A DNA stretch of 64,000 bases. It comes from Rhodoglobus sp. GTDB lineage: Bacteria > Actinomycetota > Actinomycetes > Actinomycetales > Microbacteriaceae. Numbering within the stretch: the first letter of the stretch is position 1; the number at the start of each line of letters is the position of its first letter. Below the pieces are notes generated by a model that did no database searches, had not been told where the DNA came from, and saw nothing but the letters and a program-made list of their open reading frames with translations. Below, piece by piece: positions 25,516-35,334 of the stretch. The stretch covers positions 1 through 64,000 of the forward strand of contig JAODAQ010000013.1 of assembly GCA_025463515.1 (NCBI GenBank), in the 5' to 3' direction. A program made the position numbers and the translations under genes.

Positions 25516-25911
25516 GTGGAGCCCTGGGAGATGCGCGAGTGGTTCGCCGACTACCTCGAGGCCTGCAATCGACACGACCTCGATGCGCTGAGGTCCCTGA
25601 TCGATCCCTCTGTTCGTCGTGCGCACCTGCCCGGTGGTGTCGACGCCTGGCTCTCGGATCTCGCCGACCTGTACGCAGCGTTCCCCGACTGGCGGGTGCG
25701 CCGCATTCTGCTTGTGGTCGAAGAAGACCGCATCGCCGCCCACCTGCGCTCGAGCGGCACCCACACCGGCGCCTTCCGCGGCATCGCGCCGACCGGCCGG
25801 CACGTCAACGTCGCCGAGTTCGCCTTCTACCGTGTGGCAGACGGCCGGATCATCGAGTTCACGGGCAGCGCCGACGCCGAACTGCTCGCGCAGATCTCGG
25901 CCTCGGTCTGA
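25516..25911 (+). CDS. SnoaL-like ester-cyclase-fold protein
   Basis: 131 aa, GTG start, 30 bp after the right att. The NTF2/SnoaL fold is indicated by FADYLEACNRHDLDALRSLI at the start and HTGAFRGIAPTGRHVNVAEFAFYRVADGRIIEF near the end. Proteins of this group are cyclases, isomerases or small-molecule binders; the substrate cannot be read from sequence. It is the first chromosomal gene after the island. Confidence 0.8.
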   Translation: MEPWEMREWFADYLEACNRHDLDALRSLIDPSVRRAHLPGGVDAWLSDLADLYAAFPDWRVRRILLVVEEDRIAAHLRSSGTHTGAFRGIAPTGRHVNVAEFAFYRVADGRIIEFTGSADAELLAQISASV

Positions 25912-26033
25912 GCCGGGTCGTGCAAGGGCCAGAGGCAATCTCCACCGCAGGTCGAAGCCGAGCGCTTCTCGGTCCTGTCTAGTACGGTGAGCGCGTCGAG
26001 CCGCTCCCGCGGCCGCAGTCAAAGGAGACGCGC

Positions 26034-26417
26034 ATGGCGAAGGTAGCAGCGGGCTGGTACGACGACGGATCCGGCCGGCAGCGGTGGTGGGACGGCCAGA
26101 ACTGGACCGACCAGTACCAAGAGGCAACAGCCGTGAACAGCCCCGCCGCTCTCGTCGAGCACATCAGAGCAGAAGCAGTCTCGGGCAGCCTGCCGAGGCC
26201 TGCGGCCAAGGGCATGAGCTACGTGGTCCTCCAGGTGATCCTCAAGGAGAAGCTCTGGGGCACGGGCTCGGGCAACCTCACGGAGCTAGAGAAGGCGATC
26301 AACGGCCAGGCCGCGCTGGGCTACCGGCTCCACACCATCACGACGGCGTCCTCAGGCAGCAAGGGCCTCGGCGGCGGCGACCGCATCCAGGCGACGCTGG
26401 TCTTCGAGGCGCTGTAG
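26034..26417 (+). CDS. DUF2510 + DUF4177 protein
   Basis: 127 aa. The N-terminal DUF2510 motif is AAGWYDDGSGRQRWWDGQNW; the C-terminal part (MSYVVLQVILKEKLWGTGSGNLTELEKAINGQAALGYRLHTI) is a DUF4177-like ferredoxin-fold domain. No signal or membrane helix. The combination is common in actinobacteria and of unknown function. Confidence 0.85.
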   Translation: MAKVAAGWYDDGSGRQRWWDGQNWTDQYQEATAVNSPAALVEHIRAEAVSGSLPRPAAKGMSYVVLQVILKEKLWGTGSGNLTELEKAINGQAALGYRLHTITTASSGSKGLGGGDRIQATLVFEAL

Positions 26418-26472
26418 CGAAGCGGGTAGCGCCCTTGCCCCGACCTCGACCAATCGGCGTAGCGTCAGGCGT

Positions 26473-27366
26473 ATGAGCATTCCGACTTTCACCCTCAACA
26501 ACGGCGTAACGATCCCGGTACTCGGGCTCGGCGTCTTCCAGAGCAAGCCGGAGGAGACGTCGGCCGCCGTCGAATCCGCGCTGAAGACCGGGTACCGGCA
26601 CATCGACACCGCGGCCGCGTACGGCAACGAGCGCCAGGTGGGCGAGGGCATCCGGGCGTCCGGCGTCCCGCGCGAGGAGATCTTCATCGAGACGAAGGTC
26701 TGGGTGAGCGACTACGGCTACGACAAGACGCTGCACGCCTTCGAGAAGGCGGCCGGCAAGCTCGGCGTCGACCAGCTCGACCTGCTCATCCTCCACCAGC
26801 CCGCTCCGCACGCTTTCGACCGCACGCTCGAGGCCTACAAGGCTCTCGAGCGGCTGCTCGCAGACGGCCGCGTGCGCGCCATCGGAGTGAGCAACTTCAT
26901 GCCCGACCACCTCGCGCGGCTCCTCGCCGAAGCCGAGGTCGTGCCCGCGCTCAACCAGGTCGAGCTGCACCCGTACTTCACCCAGCCCGAAGTGCAGTCG
27001 GCGGATGCCGCGGCCGGGGTGCTCACGCAGGCGTGGTCGCCCATCGGCGGCATCACCTTCTACCCCGGCTGGGGCGGCGACGAGCGCAAGAGCGTGATGG
27101 ATGACCCGACCATCGCCGCGATTGCCACGGCGCACGGAAAGAGCCCGGCGCAGGTGATGCTCCGCTGGGGGATCCAGGAGGGCCGGTCGGTCATCCCGAA
27201 GTCCATCAACCCGCAGCGCATCGCCGAGAACTTCGACGTCTTCGACTTCGAGCTCAGCGGCGACGAACTCGTCCAGATCGACTCGCTCAACACGGGGGCG
27301 CGCAGCGGCCCCGACCCCGACGCGAAGCGCGACGACTTCTTCGACCGGGTGATCCCTGAGGCGTAG
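26473..27366 (+). CDS. aldo/keto reductase
   Basis: 297-aa (alpha/beta)8 NADPH-dependent oxidoreductase. Catalytic tetrad visible: Asp in YRHIDTAAAYGNE, Tyr in the same segment, Lys in IETKVWVSD and His in LLILHQPAP. The NADPH signature is the C-terminal VIPKSINPQRIAENFDVFDF. It probably reduces small aldehydes or ketones, similar to 2,5-diketo-gluconate reductases. Single gene. Confidence 0.92.
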   Translation: MSIPTFTLNNGVTIPVLGLGVFQSKPEETSAAVESALKTGYRHIDTAAAYGNERQVGEGIRASGVPREEIFIETKVWVSDYGYDKTLHAFEKAAGKLGVDQLDLLILHQPAPHAFDRTLEAYKALERLLADGRVRAIGVSNFMPDHLARLLAEAEVVPALNQVELHPYFTQPEVQSADAAAGVLTQAWSPIGGITFYPGWGGDERKSVMDDPTIAAIATAHGKSPAQVMLRWGIQEGRSVIPKSINPQRIAENFDVFDFELSGDELVQIDSLNTGARSGPDPDAKRDDFFDRVIPEA

Positions 27367-27393
27367 CGCGCCTCAGCGTCCGGGCTCGCCGCC

Positions 27394-28536
27394 CTACGCC
27401 CTCAGCGCCTGCTCGAGGTCTGCGATCAGGTCGTCCACGTTCTCGATCCCCACGGAGAGCCGCAGCAGATCCGGCGGCACCGGAGAGCCGACGCCCTCGA
27501 TGCTCGCGCGGTGCTCGATGAGGCTCTCGACGCCGCCGAGCGAGGTGGCGCGCTTCCACAGCTTCGTGTTCGCGGCGACGGCGATCGCGGCCTGCTCGCC
27601 CCCGGCAACGCGGAGCGAGAGCATCCCGCCGAATCCACCCGACATCTGCCTCTTCGCCGCCTCGTGCCCCGCGCTGCTGGGGAGCCCGGGGTAGAGCACC
27701 TCGGCGATCAGCTCGTGGCCGTGGAAGTGCTCGGCGACCCGCTGGGCCGAGGCGCTCGCGGCTCGGACGCGGAGGTAGAGCGTGCGCATCCCGCGCAGCA
27801 GCAGCCATGACTCCATCGAGCCGAGCGTGCCGCCGCCCTGCGCGCGCACTGCGCGAACCCGCTGCCAGTGCTCGTTGTCGGCGCGCGTGGTGACGCTGCC
27901 GGCCGTGAGATCCGAATGGCCGTTCAGGTACTTGGTGGCGGAGTGCATGACCAGGTCGGCGCCGAGGTCGAGCGGCTGGGTCAGCACGGGAGTCGCGGCC
28001 GTCGAGTCCACGGCCAGCAGCGCTCCGGCCGTATGAGCGATCTCCGCGGTCGCGGCGATATCGGTGATCGTCCACAGCGGGTTGGCCGGCGTCTCGATCC
28101 AGACGAGCTTCGTCGAGCCGGTACGGATGGCCGCCTGGACGGCTGACGGGTCAGTCATGTCGATCAGCTCGACATCGAGCCCCCACGAGGTCGCGAAGCC
28201 CATCAGCCAGTTGCGCAAGCTCCAGTACATGACCTTCGGCGCGAGCACATGGTCGCCGGGGCGCAGCCCCTGGAACACGGCCGTGGCCGCTCCCATGCCG
28301 CTGGCGAACAGGAGCGTCTCGTGGCCGTGCTCGAGCTCGGTGATGAGGGCCTCGGGCTGGTCGAATGCCGGGTTCTGGTCGCGCATGTACACGCGCCCGG
28401 AGCTGTACCCGTTGTCCGCGTCGCGCAGGTACGTGCTCGACATGTGGACCGGAGGACTGATCGCGCGGGTCGACTGGTCTATCCAGCCGAGGCCTTGAGC
28501 GGCACGGCTTTCGGGATGCAACGGTTCGCTGGCCAT
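27394..28536 (-). CDS. PLP-dependent trans-sulfuration enzyme (cystathionine gamma-synthase/lyase family)
   Basis: 380 aa, Cys/Met metabolism fold-type I enzyme. The PLP lysine is in HSATKYLNGHSDLTAGSV; other family marks are the N-terminal QSTRAISPPVHMSSTY, YMRDQNPAFDQPEALITELEHG and SLGGVESLIEHRAS. It may act as cystathionine gamma-lyase or synthase or as methionine gamma-lyase; sequence alone does not decide. Encoded alone, divergent from the APC permease. Confidence 0.88.
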   Translation of the reverse strand: MASEPLHPESRAAQGLGWIDQSTRAISPPVHMSSTYLRDADNGYSSGRVYMRDQNPAFDQPEALITELEHGHETLLFASGMGAATAVFQGLRPGDHVLAPKVMYWSLRNWLMGFATSWGLDVELIDMTDPSAVQAAIRTGSTKLVWIETPANPLWTITDIAATAEIAHTAGALLAVDSTAATPVLTQPLDLGADLVMHSATKYLNGHSDLTAGSVTTRADNEHWQRVRAVRAQGGGTLGSMESWLLLRGMRTLYLRVRAASASAQRVAEHFHGHELIAEVLYPGLPSSAGHEAAKRQMSGGFGGMLSLRVAGGEQAAIAVAANTKLWKRATSLGGVESLIEHRASIEGVGSPVPPDLLRLSVGIENVDDLIADLEQALRA

Positions 28537-28576
28537 CCGCCCATGCTAGTTAACCCCGACCCCGTATCCTGCCCTC

Positions 28577-29821
28577 ATGTCGACCTCCCCCGCCCTGCAG
28601 CGCCGCCTCGGGACGGCCGACGCCGTCTTCATCGGCCTCGGCTCGATGATCGGGGCTGGCGTGTTCGCGGCGTTCACGCCCGCAGCGCAGGCGGCGGGCA
28701 GCGGGCTGTTGATCGGCCTCGTCGTGGCCGCCATCGTCGCGGCGTGCAACGCCCTCGCCTCGGCCCAGCTCGCGGCCGCGTACCCGACCTCGGGCGGCAC
28801 CTACGTCTACGGCCGCGAGCAGCTCGGCCCGTGGTGGGGCTTCCTCGCCGGCTGGAGCTTCGTCATCGGCAAGACGGCGAGCTGCGCGGCGATGGCCCTG
28901 ACCTTCGCGAGCTACGCCGCCCCCGCGGGCTGGGAGCGCCCGGTGGCCGCGGTCGCCGTCATCGCCCTCGCGGCGGTCAACTACCGCGGCGTCACCCGCA
29001 CGGCCCAGCTGGCGCGGGTCATCGTCGTCCTCGTGCTCGTCGCCCTCGCCGTGGCGGTGGCCGCGACGACGAGCACGGGGCTGCCCCGCCTCGCCGAGCT
29101 GGACACCTCGAGCATCATCGCGCACGGGCCGTACGGCATCCTCCAGTCCGCGGGCCTGCTGTTCTTCGCGTTCGCCGGCTACGCGCGCATCGCCACGATG
29201 GGTGAGGAGGTGCGCGACCCGTCGCGGACCATTCCCCGCGCGATCGTCATCGCCCTGTCGATCACGATCGTCGTCTACGCGGTAGTGGCGGTGAGCCTGC
29301 TCGGCGCGCTCGGCTCCGACGCCCTGGCGGAGTCGACCGCTCCCCTTCGCGACGCGGCAGCGGCCTGGCCGTGGACCTCCCCGGTCGTCACCGTGGGCGC
29401 CGCCCTCGCGTCACTCGGCGCCCTGCTCGCCCTCATCGCGGGCATCGGCCGCACGTCCCTGGCCATGGCGCGGGAGGGGGATCTGCCGCGATGGCTGGCG
29501 GCCGTGCATCCCCGGTTCCACGTCCCCCACCGCGCTGAGGCTGTGCTCGCCGCCGTCGTCGTCGCCCTCGTGCTCACGGTCGACCTGCGCGGTGCGATCG
29601 GCTTCTCGTCGTTCGGGGTCCTCCTCTACTACTTCGTCGCGAACGTGTCGGCCTTCAGCCAGAAGAACGAGGCCCGGATGTTCCCGCGCGCGCTCTTCGT
29701 CGTGGGCGGCGGCGCCTGCCTGCTGCTGGTGGCGACCCTGCCGCTCGCCGCGATCGTCGGCGGCCTCGTCGTCCTCGCGGCCGGGATCGGGTACCGCCTC
29801 ATCATCCGCGCGAGGGCGTGA
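28577..29821 (+). CDS. APC-family amino-acid permease
   Basis: 414 aa with about 12 membrane helices. The substrate-binding helix-1 motif is FIGLGSMIGAGVF; helix 6 carries GLLFFAFAGYARIATMGEE. It imports or exchanges amino acids with protons. The neighbouring trans-sulfuration gene, 40 bp away and divergent, hints at a sulfur amino acid as substrate (inference). The antiporter starts 15 bp downstream, so the two may be co-transcribed. Confidence 0.88.
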   Translation: MSTSPALQRRLGTADAVFIGLGSMIGAGVFAAFTPAAQAAGSGLLIGLVVAAIVAACNALASAQLAAAYPTSGGTYVYGREQLGPWWGFLAGWSFVIGKTASCAAMALTFASYAAPAGWERPVAAVAVIALAAVNYRGVTRTAQLARVIVVLVLVALAVAVAATTSTGLPRLAELDTSSIIAHGPYGILQSAGLLFFAFAGYARIATMGEEVRDPSRTIPRAIVIALSITIVVYAVVAVSLLGALGSDALAESTAPLRDAAAAWPWTSPVVTVGAALASLGALLALIAGIGRTSLAMAREGDLPRWLAAVHPRFHVPHRAEAVLAAVVVALVLTVDLRGAIGFSSFGVLLYYFVANVSAFSQKNEARMFPRALFVVGGGACLLLVATLPLAAIVGGLVVLAAGIGYRLIIRARA

Positions 29822-29836
29822 CGGTACCCTCCCTGT

Positions 29837-31777
29837 ATGGGTAGCACTCAACTCGTCACGCTCGTGGTCGTCGGTGTCGTGCTCGTCATCGGCCTCGTCT
29901 CGTTCTTCGCGGGGCGCATCGGCGTCGCCGCGCCCCTGGCCCTCACGCTCGTGGGCGTCGGGGTCGGGGCGATCCCGGCCGTGCCCCACTTCGAGGTCGA
30001 GCCAGAGCTGGTTCTGACGGTCATCCTGCCGCCGCTGCTCTACGCCGCCGCGCGGCAGGTGCCGTTCGTCGACTTCCGCCGCAACCTCCGAGTGATCGGC
30101 TTCCTCGCGATCGTGCTCGTCGTGGTGTCCGCCGTGCTGGTCGGAATCGCCGTCCACCTGCTCTGGGCCACGGTGCCCATCGCCCTCGCCATCGCGCTCG
30201 GCGCCGTGGTCGCGCCGCCCGACGCGGTGGCCGCGACGAGCCTCGGCAAGCGGCTGGGGCTGCCTCCTCGCATCGTCACGATCCTCGAGGGCGAGGGGCT
30301 GGTCAACGACGCGACCGCCCTGGTCCTGCTCGCCACGGTGCTCGGGATCGTGACCACGTCGACCCAGGGGCTCAATGGGTGGATGATCGGCCTCACCTTC
30401 CTCTGGGCGGTGGTCGGTGCCGTCATCATCGGCGGGATCCTGGGTGCGGCATCCGTCGCCCTCCGCCGCCGCCTCACCGACCCCGTGCTGGATGCGGCCC
30501 TATCCCTAGCCGTGCCCTTCGTCGCGTACCTCGTCGGCGAGGCAGTGCACGCCTCGGGAGTCGTGGCAGTGGTCGTCGCCGGGATCCTCGTCGGCAACCA
30601 GGGCGCGTACCGCATCCGCGCGACCTTCCGCCTCGCCGAGGCCGGCACCTGGCGGATCGTGACGCTGCTGGTCGAGAACGCCGTGTTCCTGCTCATGGGC
30701 TTCCAGCTGTGGCCGATCGTCGGGGAGGTCGCGGCAGGCGGTGAGCTGCTCGGGACGCTCGGGGTCGCGGGTCTCGTGATCGTGCTGCTCGTCGGCATCC
30801 GGTTCGCCTCGATGCCGCCCCTGCTGTGGTCGATCCGCCATCGCTATCGCAAGCAGGCCGCCCGCGCCGATCAGAGCAACGGGCGCTTCGACAACGTCAC
30901 GGAAGAGGACTTCCAGAAGCGCGCCGCGAGCTTCCAGCAGCTCGGCATCAAGCAGTCGCCGATCAGGAGCATCACCCGCGGGATCAGGGCCGGCCTCGGA
31001 GTGGCCACCAAGCGCGACAAGGCCGCACGAGACCGCATCGGTGCGCAGCTGGCCGAACTCGAGAAGAGCCCGCTGCCCGTGGCCGAGGTCGACGAGACCA
31101 CGCGGGCGCGGTTCTCGCAGGCGTTCCAGAACTTCCGCAAGCGGCTCGACCAGCAGAACAACGACCTGAGTGCGGAGCGCGACCAGGCGCTCAGTTGGCG
31201 CGACGGCGTGATCCTCGGTCTCTCGGGGATGCGCGGCGTGGTCACGGTCGCCGCGGTGCAGACCATCCCGGAGGGGCAGCCGATGCGCGAGTCGCTCGTG
31301 CTCGTCGCGTTCGCGGTCGCGATCGTCACACTCGTCGCGCAGGGGCTGCTGCTCCCGCCCGTGGTGCGACGGCTGCGGCCCGCCGCCGATACCCCCGGCG
31401 ATGAGCGGGTCGAGGTCTACGAGCTCCGCAAGCTGATGAAGGAGGCCGGAGATGCGGCGGTGCTGGCCGCTGTCAGTAGCTCCGAAGCATCCGGAACGCC
31501 TGTGCAGCCGCACGTGCTGGAGGAGGTGAGGGCTCAGGGCGAGACCTGGCTCGGCCGCCTGCAGATCTGGGCGACCGCAGACCTCACCGACCCGGCCAAC
31601 GAGGTGGCGCAGTTCCAGCGCCTCCGCCGCGTGCAGGTCGTCGCGGAGCGCGATGCCCTTCGCGACGCGTACGAGCGCGGCGCCTACTCCTCCGAGGCGA
31701 TCGACGTGCTGCGCGGCGCCCTCGACTCCGAGGAGATCTCGCTCGACGCCGGCGACAGCCGCACCGGGAACGCATGA
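29837..31777 (+). CDS. Na+/H+ antiporter, CPA1 (NhaP) type
   Basis: 646 aa. Twelve or so membrane helices in residues 1-340 with conserved APPDAVAATSL and the ion-binding ND in EGEGLVNDATALVLL; a charged cytosolic segment (about 345-445) is followed by a last hydrophobic part (DGVILGLSGMRGVVTVAAVQTIP) and a C-terminal regulatory tail. It exchanges Na+ (or K+) for H+ in pH and salt homeostasis. Confidence 0.92.
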   Translation: MGSTQLVTLVVVGVVLVIGLVSFFAGRIGVAAPLALTLVGVGVGAIPAVPHFEVEPELVLTVILPPLLYAAARQVPFVDFRRNLRVIGFLAIVLVVVSAVLVGIAVHLLWATVPIALAIALGAVVAPPDAVAATSLGKRLGLPPRIVTILEGEGLVNDATALVLLATVLGIVTTSTQGLNGWMIGLTFLWAVVGAVIIGGILGAASVALRRRLTDPVLDAALSLAVPFVAYLVGEAVHASGVVAVVVAGILVGNQGAYRIRATFRLAEAGTWRIVTLLVENAVFLLMGFQLWPIVGEVAAGGELLGTLGVAGLVIVLLVGIRFASMPPLLWSIRHRYRKQAARADQSNGRFDNVTEEDFQKRAASFQQLGIKQSPIRSITRGIRAGLGVATKRDKAARDRIGAQLAELEKSPLPVAEVDETTRARFSQAFQNFRKRLDQQNNDLSAERDQALSWRDGVILGLSGMRGVVTVAAVQTIPEGQPMRESLVLVAFAVAIVTLVAQGLLLPPVVRRLRPAADTPGDERVEVYELRKLMKEAGDAAVLAAVSSSEASGTPVQPHVLEEVRAQGETWLGRLQIWATADLTDPANEVAQFQRLRRVQVVAERDALRDAYERGAYSSEAIDVLRGALDSEEISLDAGDSRTGNA

Positions 31778-31826
31778 GCTGACGCGTCGAAAGGCACGCG
31801 CGGAGAGGCACTAGAGCGGGCAGGCG

Positions 31827-33050
31827 CTAGAAGGGTGGTGGGTCTGCGGTGTGGGTGTGGCCGGTGGGGCTGGTCCAGTGGGAGGGTTGGCCGGGTGGTT
31901 TGTGGACGTGCCATCGGGTGTTGTGCTTGATGGTGTGGTGTTTGCGGCAGAGGTGGGCGAGGTTGTCGGCGGTGGTGGGGCCGCCGTGGGCCCAGTCGGT
32001 GACGTGGTCGAGGTCGCAGGTGGCGGCGCGGCGGCCGCAGCCGGGGAACGTGCAGGTCACATCCCGCAGGGCGAGCCACCGCTTGAGGGCCTTCGAGGGG
32101 CGGTACTGCTTCTGGTCCATGGCCAGCACGGCCCCGGTGACCGGGTCGGTGAGCAGGCGGGTCAGCGACGGGGCGCCCGCGCACAGGGCGCGGGCGGTGC
32201 CGATGTCGATCGGGCCGACGCCCTCCAGGATCGCGGGCTCCGCTGAGGCGCCCAGCAGCGACATCACCGGCACGGTGAGCGCCACGGTGACACCAGCTGC
32301 TGGAACGCCAGCCGCGGTGGCGGGGGTGTTGCGGCCGGTGAGCAGGTCGGCGAGGACGTCCGCGCGCAGCTGCGCCATGGTGCGGGTCTCGTGATCGGCG
32401 GTCAGCAGCTCGAAGGCGAGGCCGTCGATCCGGGCCTGGGCCAGGGCGATGTCGGTCGAGGACAGGTGCGCGGTCAGCCACCCCATCCCGTCGCGGCCGT
32501 GCTCCGCCCACACCGCCCGCGCCGCCATCGCCCGCTCGTGGCGCTCGGCCGCGTCCTGCGCGAACAGCCGCTCCCGCAGCGCCCGCGCCCGAGCTTTGAA
32601 CCGGGCGGGCGCCAGGGTCTTCGCCGGGCCCAGCAGCCGAGAATCGAACTCGGCCCAGAACTGCTGCGGCAGGTCCAGGACCAGGGCGGCGGCCTCGACC
32701 GCGTTCGGCGTCGACACCTCCCCCTGGCAGAACCACGCCCACAGCCCCGGCAGCCGCTCCCGAAGAGTCCGGGCAGTCTGCGCGTTGTTGCGCACCGCAG
32801 CCTCCGACAGGCTCAACCGCACCGCCAGATCCGCCACCGCCGCCCGCACCGCGAACTCGACCGCGTCCCGCTCGGACAGCCCGCCCGGCACGAACACGGC
32901 CGGGTGCTCTACCGCCTCCCGCAGCGCCTCGTCGATCGACCGGAACACCACCGCCGACGCCCGCCACTGCGCCTGCTGGGCGACCTCCGCCTGCGCCATC
33001 GCGAACTCCGCGCGCACCCCCGCGCGCGCCGGGTCAAGCAACGTGTCCAT
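31827..33050 (-). CDS. DUF222 / HNH endonuclease protein (13E12 family)
   Basis: 407 aa. The N-terminal DUF222 region is helical, and the C-terminal HNH nuclease domain is DVTCTFPGCGRRAATCDLDHVTDW...HLCRKHHTIKHNTRW, with zinc cysteines and DLDH catalytic motif intact. This family is highly amplified in Microbacteriaceae and Mycobacteriaceae and is thought to be mobile or homing-like. Stand-alone gene between core genes; the 198 bp upstream hold no other gene. Confidence 0.9.
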   Translation of the reverse strand: MDTLLDPARAGVRAEFAMAQAEVAQQAQWRASAVVFRSIDEALREAVEHPAVFVPGGLSERDAVEFAVRAAVADLAVRLSLSEAAVRNNAQTARTLRERLPGLWAWFCQGEVSTPNAVEAAALVLDLPQQFWAEFDSRLLGPAKTLAPARFKARARALRERLFAQDAAERHERAMAARAVWAEHGRDGMGWLTAHLSSTDIALAQARIDGLAFELLTADHETRTMAQLRADVLADLLTGRNTPATAAGVPAAGVTVALTVPVMSLLGASAEPAILEGVGPIDIGTARALCAGAPSLTRLLTDPVTGAVLAMDQKQYRPSKALKRWLALRDVTCTFPGCGRRAATCDLDHVTDWAHGGPTTADNLAHLCRKHHTIKHNTRWHVHKPPGQPSHWTSPTGHTHTADPPPF

Positions 33051-33248
33051 ACCTGTATTAGACCAACAGCCACCGACATTCGAACGCCCTGAGGTCGGTG
33101 CTGGGCATCACCCCGACGGACCGGGACTGGGGAGGACCAGTCATGGCGTTCGCGACCGGCCCGGGACGGGGCTCGGAGGACGCGCGATCGTCACAACCGG
33201 CTGGGCTCCGCCAACCAGCCCGAACGAGACTCCAGCCCCACAGCACGC

Positions 33249-33812
33249 CTACGCCCGAAACGCCTCGATCGCCAGTGCCGCGAATCGGCGCGCCCGCGCC
33301 ACCCGGATGTCGGCAGTCGCGCCCGACAGCCCGCGGCCCGCCATCAGCACCAGAACCAGGTCGTCGATGCCCACTCCGGCCCGGAGACTGCCCGCCCGCT
33401 GAGCCCGCCCGCAGAGGGCCGCCAACTCTCGCAGCATGTCGGCGCGGTGCGAGCCCAGCGATTCAGGACGACTCGACAGCACCGCGTCGGTGAAGCCCTG
33501 GTTGCGCGCGTTGAGCTCGCCCACACGCACGAGCACGTCGCAGAGGCCGCGCCAGGGATCCGGTTCGGCGCATCCCTCGCTCACGATCGAACGGCAAGCG
33601 TGCAGCTCGTCGGCGAACGCCTCGTCGATGAGGTCCTGCTTCGTCGGGAATCGCCGGTAGAGGGTCGCGGGCCCAACTCCGGCCGCGCGTGCCACGTCGC
33701 GCATCGTGACGGTGAGACCGTGCTCGGCGAAGAGTCGGCGGGCCGCGTCGAGCAGACGCTCCTTGTTGTCTTCGGCGTCCGCGCGCAGCATCTGAGGCAG
33801 TTGATCGGCCAT
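33249..33812 (-). CDS. TetR-family regulator
   Basis: 187 aa from ATG at 33812 (MADQLPQML); the longer track ORF reads antisense through the oxidoreductase gene. HTH: ERLLDAARRLFAEHGLTVTMRDVARAAGVGPATLYRRF. The C-terminal ligand domain is not diagnostic. It is divergent from an alcohol-dehydrogenase-like gene 49 bp away with a dyad between them, so it likely represses that gene and itself. Confidence 0.9.
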   Translation of the reverse strand: MADQLPQMLRADAEDNKERLLDAARRLFAEHGLTVTMRDVARAAGVGPATLYRRFPTKQDLIDEAFADELHACRSIVSEGCAEPDPWRGLCDVLVRVGELNARNQGFTDAVLSSRPESLGSHRADMLRELAALCGRAQRAGSLRAGVGIDDLVLVLMAGRGLSGATADIRVARARRFAALAIEAFRA

Positions 33813-33832
33813 GGCTCTCACTTTAGTCAAGT

Positions 33833-33846
33833 GGACGCCTGCGTCC
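33833..33846. promoter_or_regulatory. TetR operator candidate
   Basis: GGACGCCTGCGTCC, a perfect dyad (6-bp arms, 2-nt centre) with flanking AAGT and GTT, in the 49-bp space between the divergent TetR and oxidoreductase genes. Confidence 0.65.
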
Positions 33847-33861
33847 GTTACCGTGGGGCGT

Positions 33862-34839
33862 ATGCGAGCAGTGACAATCCAGACCTTCGGCAACCCTGAC
33901 GGCATCACGGTGGTCGAGGTGCCCGACATCGCCGCCGCTCCTGGGCAGCTCCTCATCCAGACCGAGGCGATCGGAGTCGGCGGCGTTGACGCCGTCATCC
34001 GCCGCGGCACGCTCGGCTCGAGCTTTCCCGCGGGGATGATCCCCGGGAGCGAGATCGCCGGCCGGGTGGTCGGCGTGGGCGACGGGGTCGACGGAACCTG
34101 GCTGGGACGACGGGCGTGGGCGTTCACCGGCACGAGCGGTGGCTACGCCGAGCTTGCCGTAGCCGCCCTGGACGACGTGACCGCCCTGCCCGACGACCTC
34201 TCTGCGACCGACGCCGTCACCCTCGGCAGCGCCGGGCCCGTGGCGCAGTTCGCCCTCGAGCACGCGCGCTTCACTGCCGGTGAATCAGTGCTCGTCCGCG
34301 GTGCGTCGGGGAGCATCGGCATCCTCGCCGTGCAGCTCGCGGCGCTCGGGGGCGCGGGCGAGATCGGCGTCACCACGTCGTCGCCGGAGCGGGGTGAGCG
34401 ACTTCGCGAGCTCGGCGCCACTGTCATCCTCGACCGCTCCGGCGACACCGACCGCGATAGGGACACCCATACCGACACCGAGCGCGACTTCGACATCGTG
34501 ATCGACGTCGTGGGCGGCGACGAGGTGCCCCGCTTCGTCGACCGGCTTGCGCCGAACGGCCGCTACGTGTCGGTGGGCGTCGTCGGCGGCTACCCGCCGG
34601 CAGACTTCGGGATGTCGCTGATGCGGTCGTTCCAGCGGTCGCTGTCGTTCGCCACCTTCAGCCTGAACACCGTGCCCGTCCCCGAACGGAACCGCGTGCG
34701 TGCCCAGCAGTTCGCGGCAGCAGCCCGCGGCGAGCTCACGCCCGTCGTGCACGGCGTGCTGCCTCTCGCCGATGCCGCGGACGCCCACCGGCGCATGGAC
34801 GCCGGCGAGGTGTTCGGACGATTCGTGCTCTTGCCGTAG
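33862..34839 (+). CDS. zinc-independent quinone-oxidoreductase-like MDR dehydrogenase
   Basis: 325 aa from ATG at 33862. Medium-chain dehydrogenase fold: GroES-like domain with GMIPGSEIAGRVVGVGDGV, then an NADPH Rossmann domain with VLVRGASGSIGILAVQLAA. Zinc-ligand cysteines are absent, as in QOR-type enzymes. It likely reduces quinones or enones and is induced through the divergent TetR. Confidence 0.9.
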   Translation: MRAVTIQTFGNPDGITVVEVPDIAAAPGQLLIQTEAIGVGGVDAVIRRGTLGSSFPAGMIPGSEIAGRVVGVGDGVDGTWLGRRAWAFTGTSGGYAELAVAALDDVTALPDDLSATDAVTLGSAGPVAQFALEHARFTAGESVLVRGASGSIGILAVQLAALGGAGEIGVTTSSPERGERLRELGATVILDRSGDTDRDRDTHTDTERDFDIVIDVVGGDEVPRFVDRLAPNGRYVSVGVVGGYPPADFGMSLMRSFQRSLSFATFSLNTVPVPERNRVRAQQFAAAARGELTPVVHGVLPLADAADAHRRMDAGEVFGRFVLLP

Positions 34840-34843
34840 GGGG

Positions 34844-35320
34844 TCAGCCCCGCCGCCACCCCTCGTCGTCGCGGATCGCCCGCGCGATCCGCCGGCTGAT
34901 CTCGCGCAGCTGCTTCGCCTGCGCCGCGGTCAGGGCATCGAGCACGAGCCGGTGCACGGTCTCGACATGGCCGGGGGTCGCGAGGCGGTATCGCTCAGCG
35001 CCTTCGTCGGTCAGGCTCGCGAGGGTGTACCGCCCGTCGAGGGGATCCGTCGCCCGGCGCACCCAGCCTCTCCCCTCGAGCCTCGTCACGGCGCGCGAGA
35101 GGCGCGTGAGAGTGCTGTTCGCGTAGCCCGCGAGCACGCTCATCCGCAGCGTGCGATCCGGCGCATCGGCCAGGGCGAACAGGATGCCGTACTCGAAGTG
35201 GGTGAGCTCGGCGTCCCGCAGCAGCTGCGCATCGAGGGCCGGCGGCAGCCACTCGAGCACGGTGGCGAGGGCCGACCAGGTGTCGAGGTCGTCGCCGCTC
35301 AGGTCAGTGGAGTCGCGCAT
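34844..35320 (-). CDS. MarR-family regulator
   Basis: 158 aa from ATG at 35320; the 513-aa track ORF extends antisense into the SDR gene. Winged helix: FEYGILFALADAPDRTLRMSVLAGYANSTLTRLSRAVTRLEGRGWVRRATDPLDGRYTLASLTDEG. It is divergent from the SDR gene, with two dyads in the 78-bp gap. It ends 5 bp from the convergent oxidoreductase stop. Confidence 0.9.
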   Translation of the reverse strand: MRDSTDLSGDDLDTWSALATVLEWLPPALDAQLLRDAELTHFEYGILFALADAPDRTLRMSVLAGYANSTLTRLSRAVTRLEGRGWVRRATDPLDGRYTLASLTDEGAERYRLATPGHVETVHRLVLDALTAAQAKQLREISRRIARAIRDDEGWRRG

Positions 35321-35334
35321 CCCTGCAGCGTACT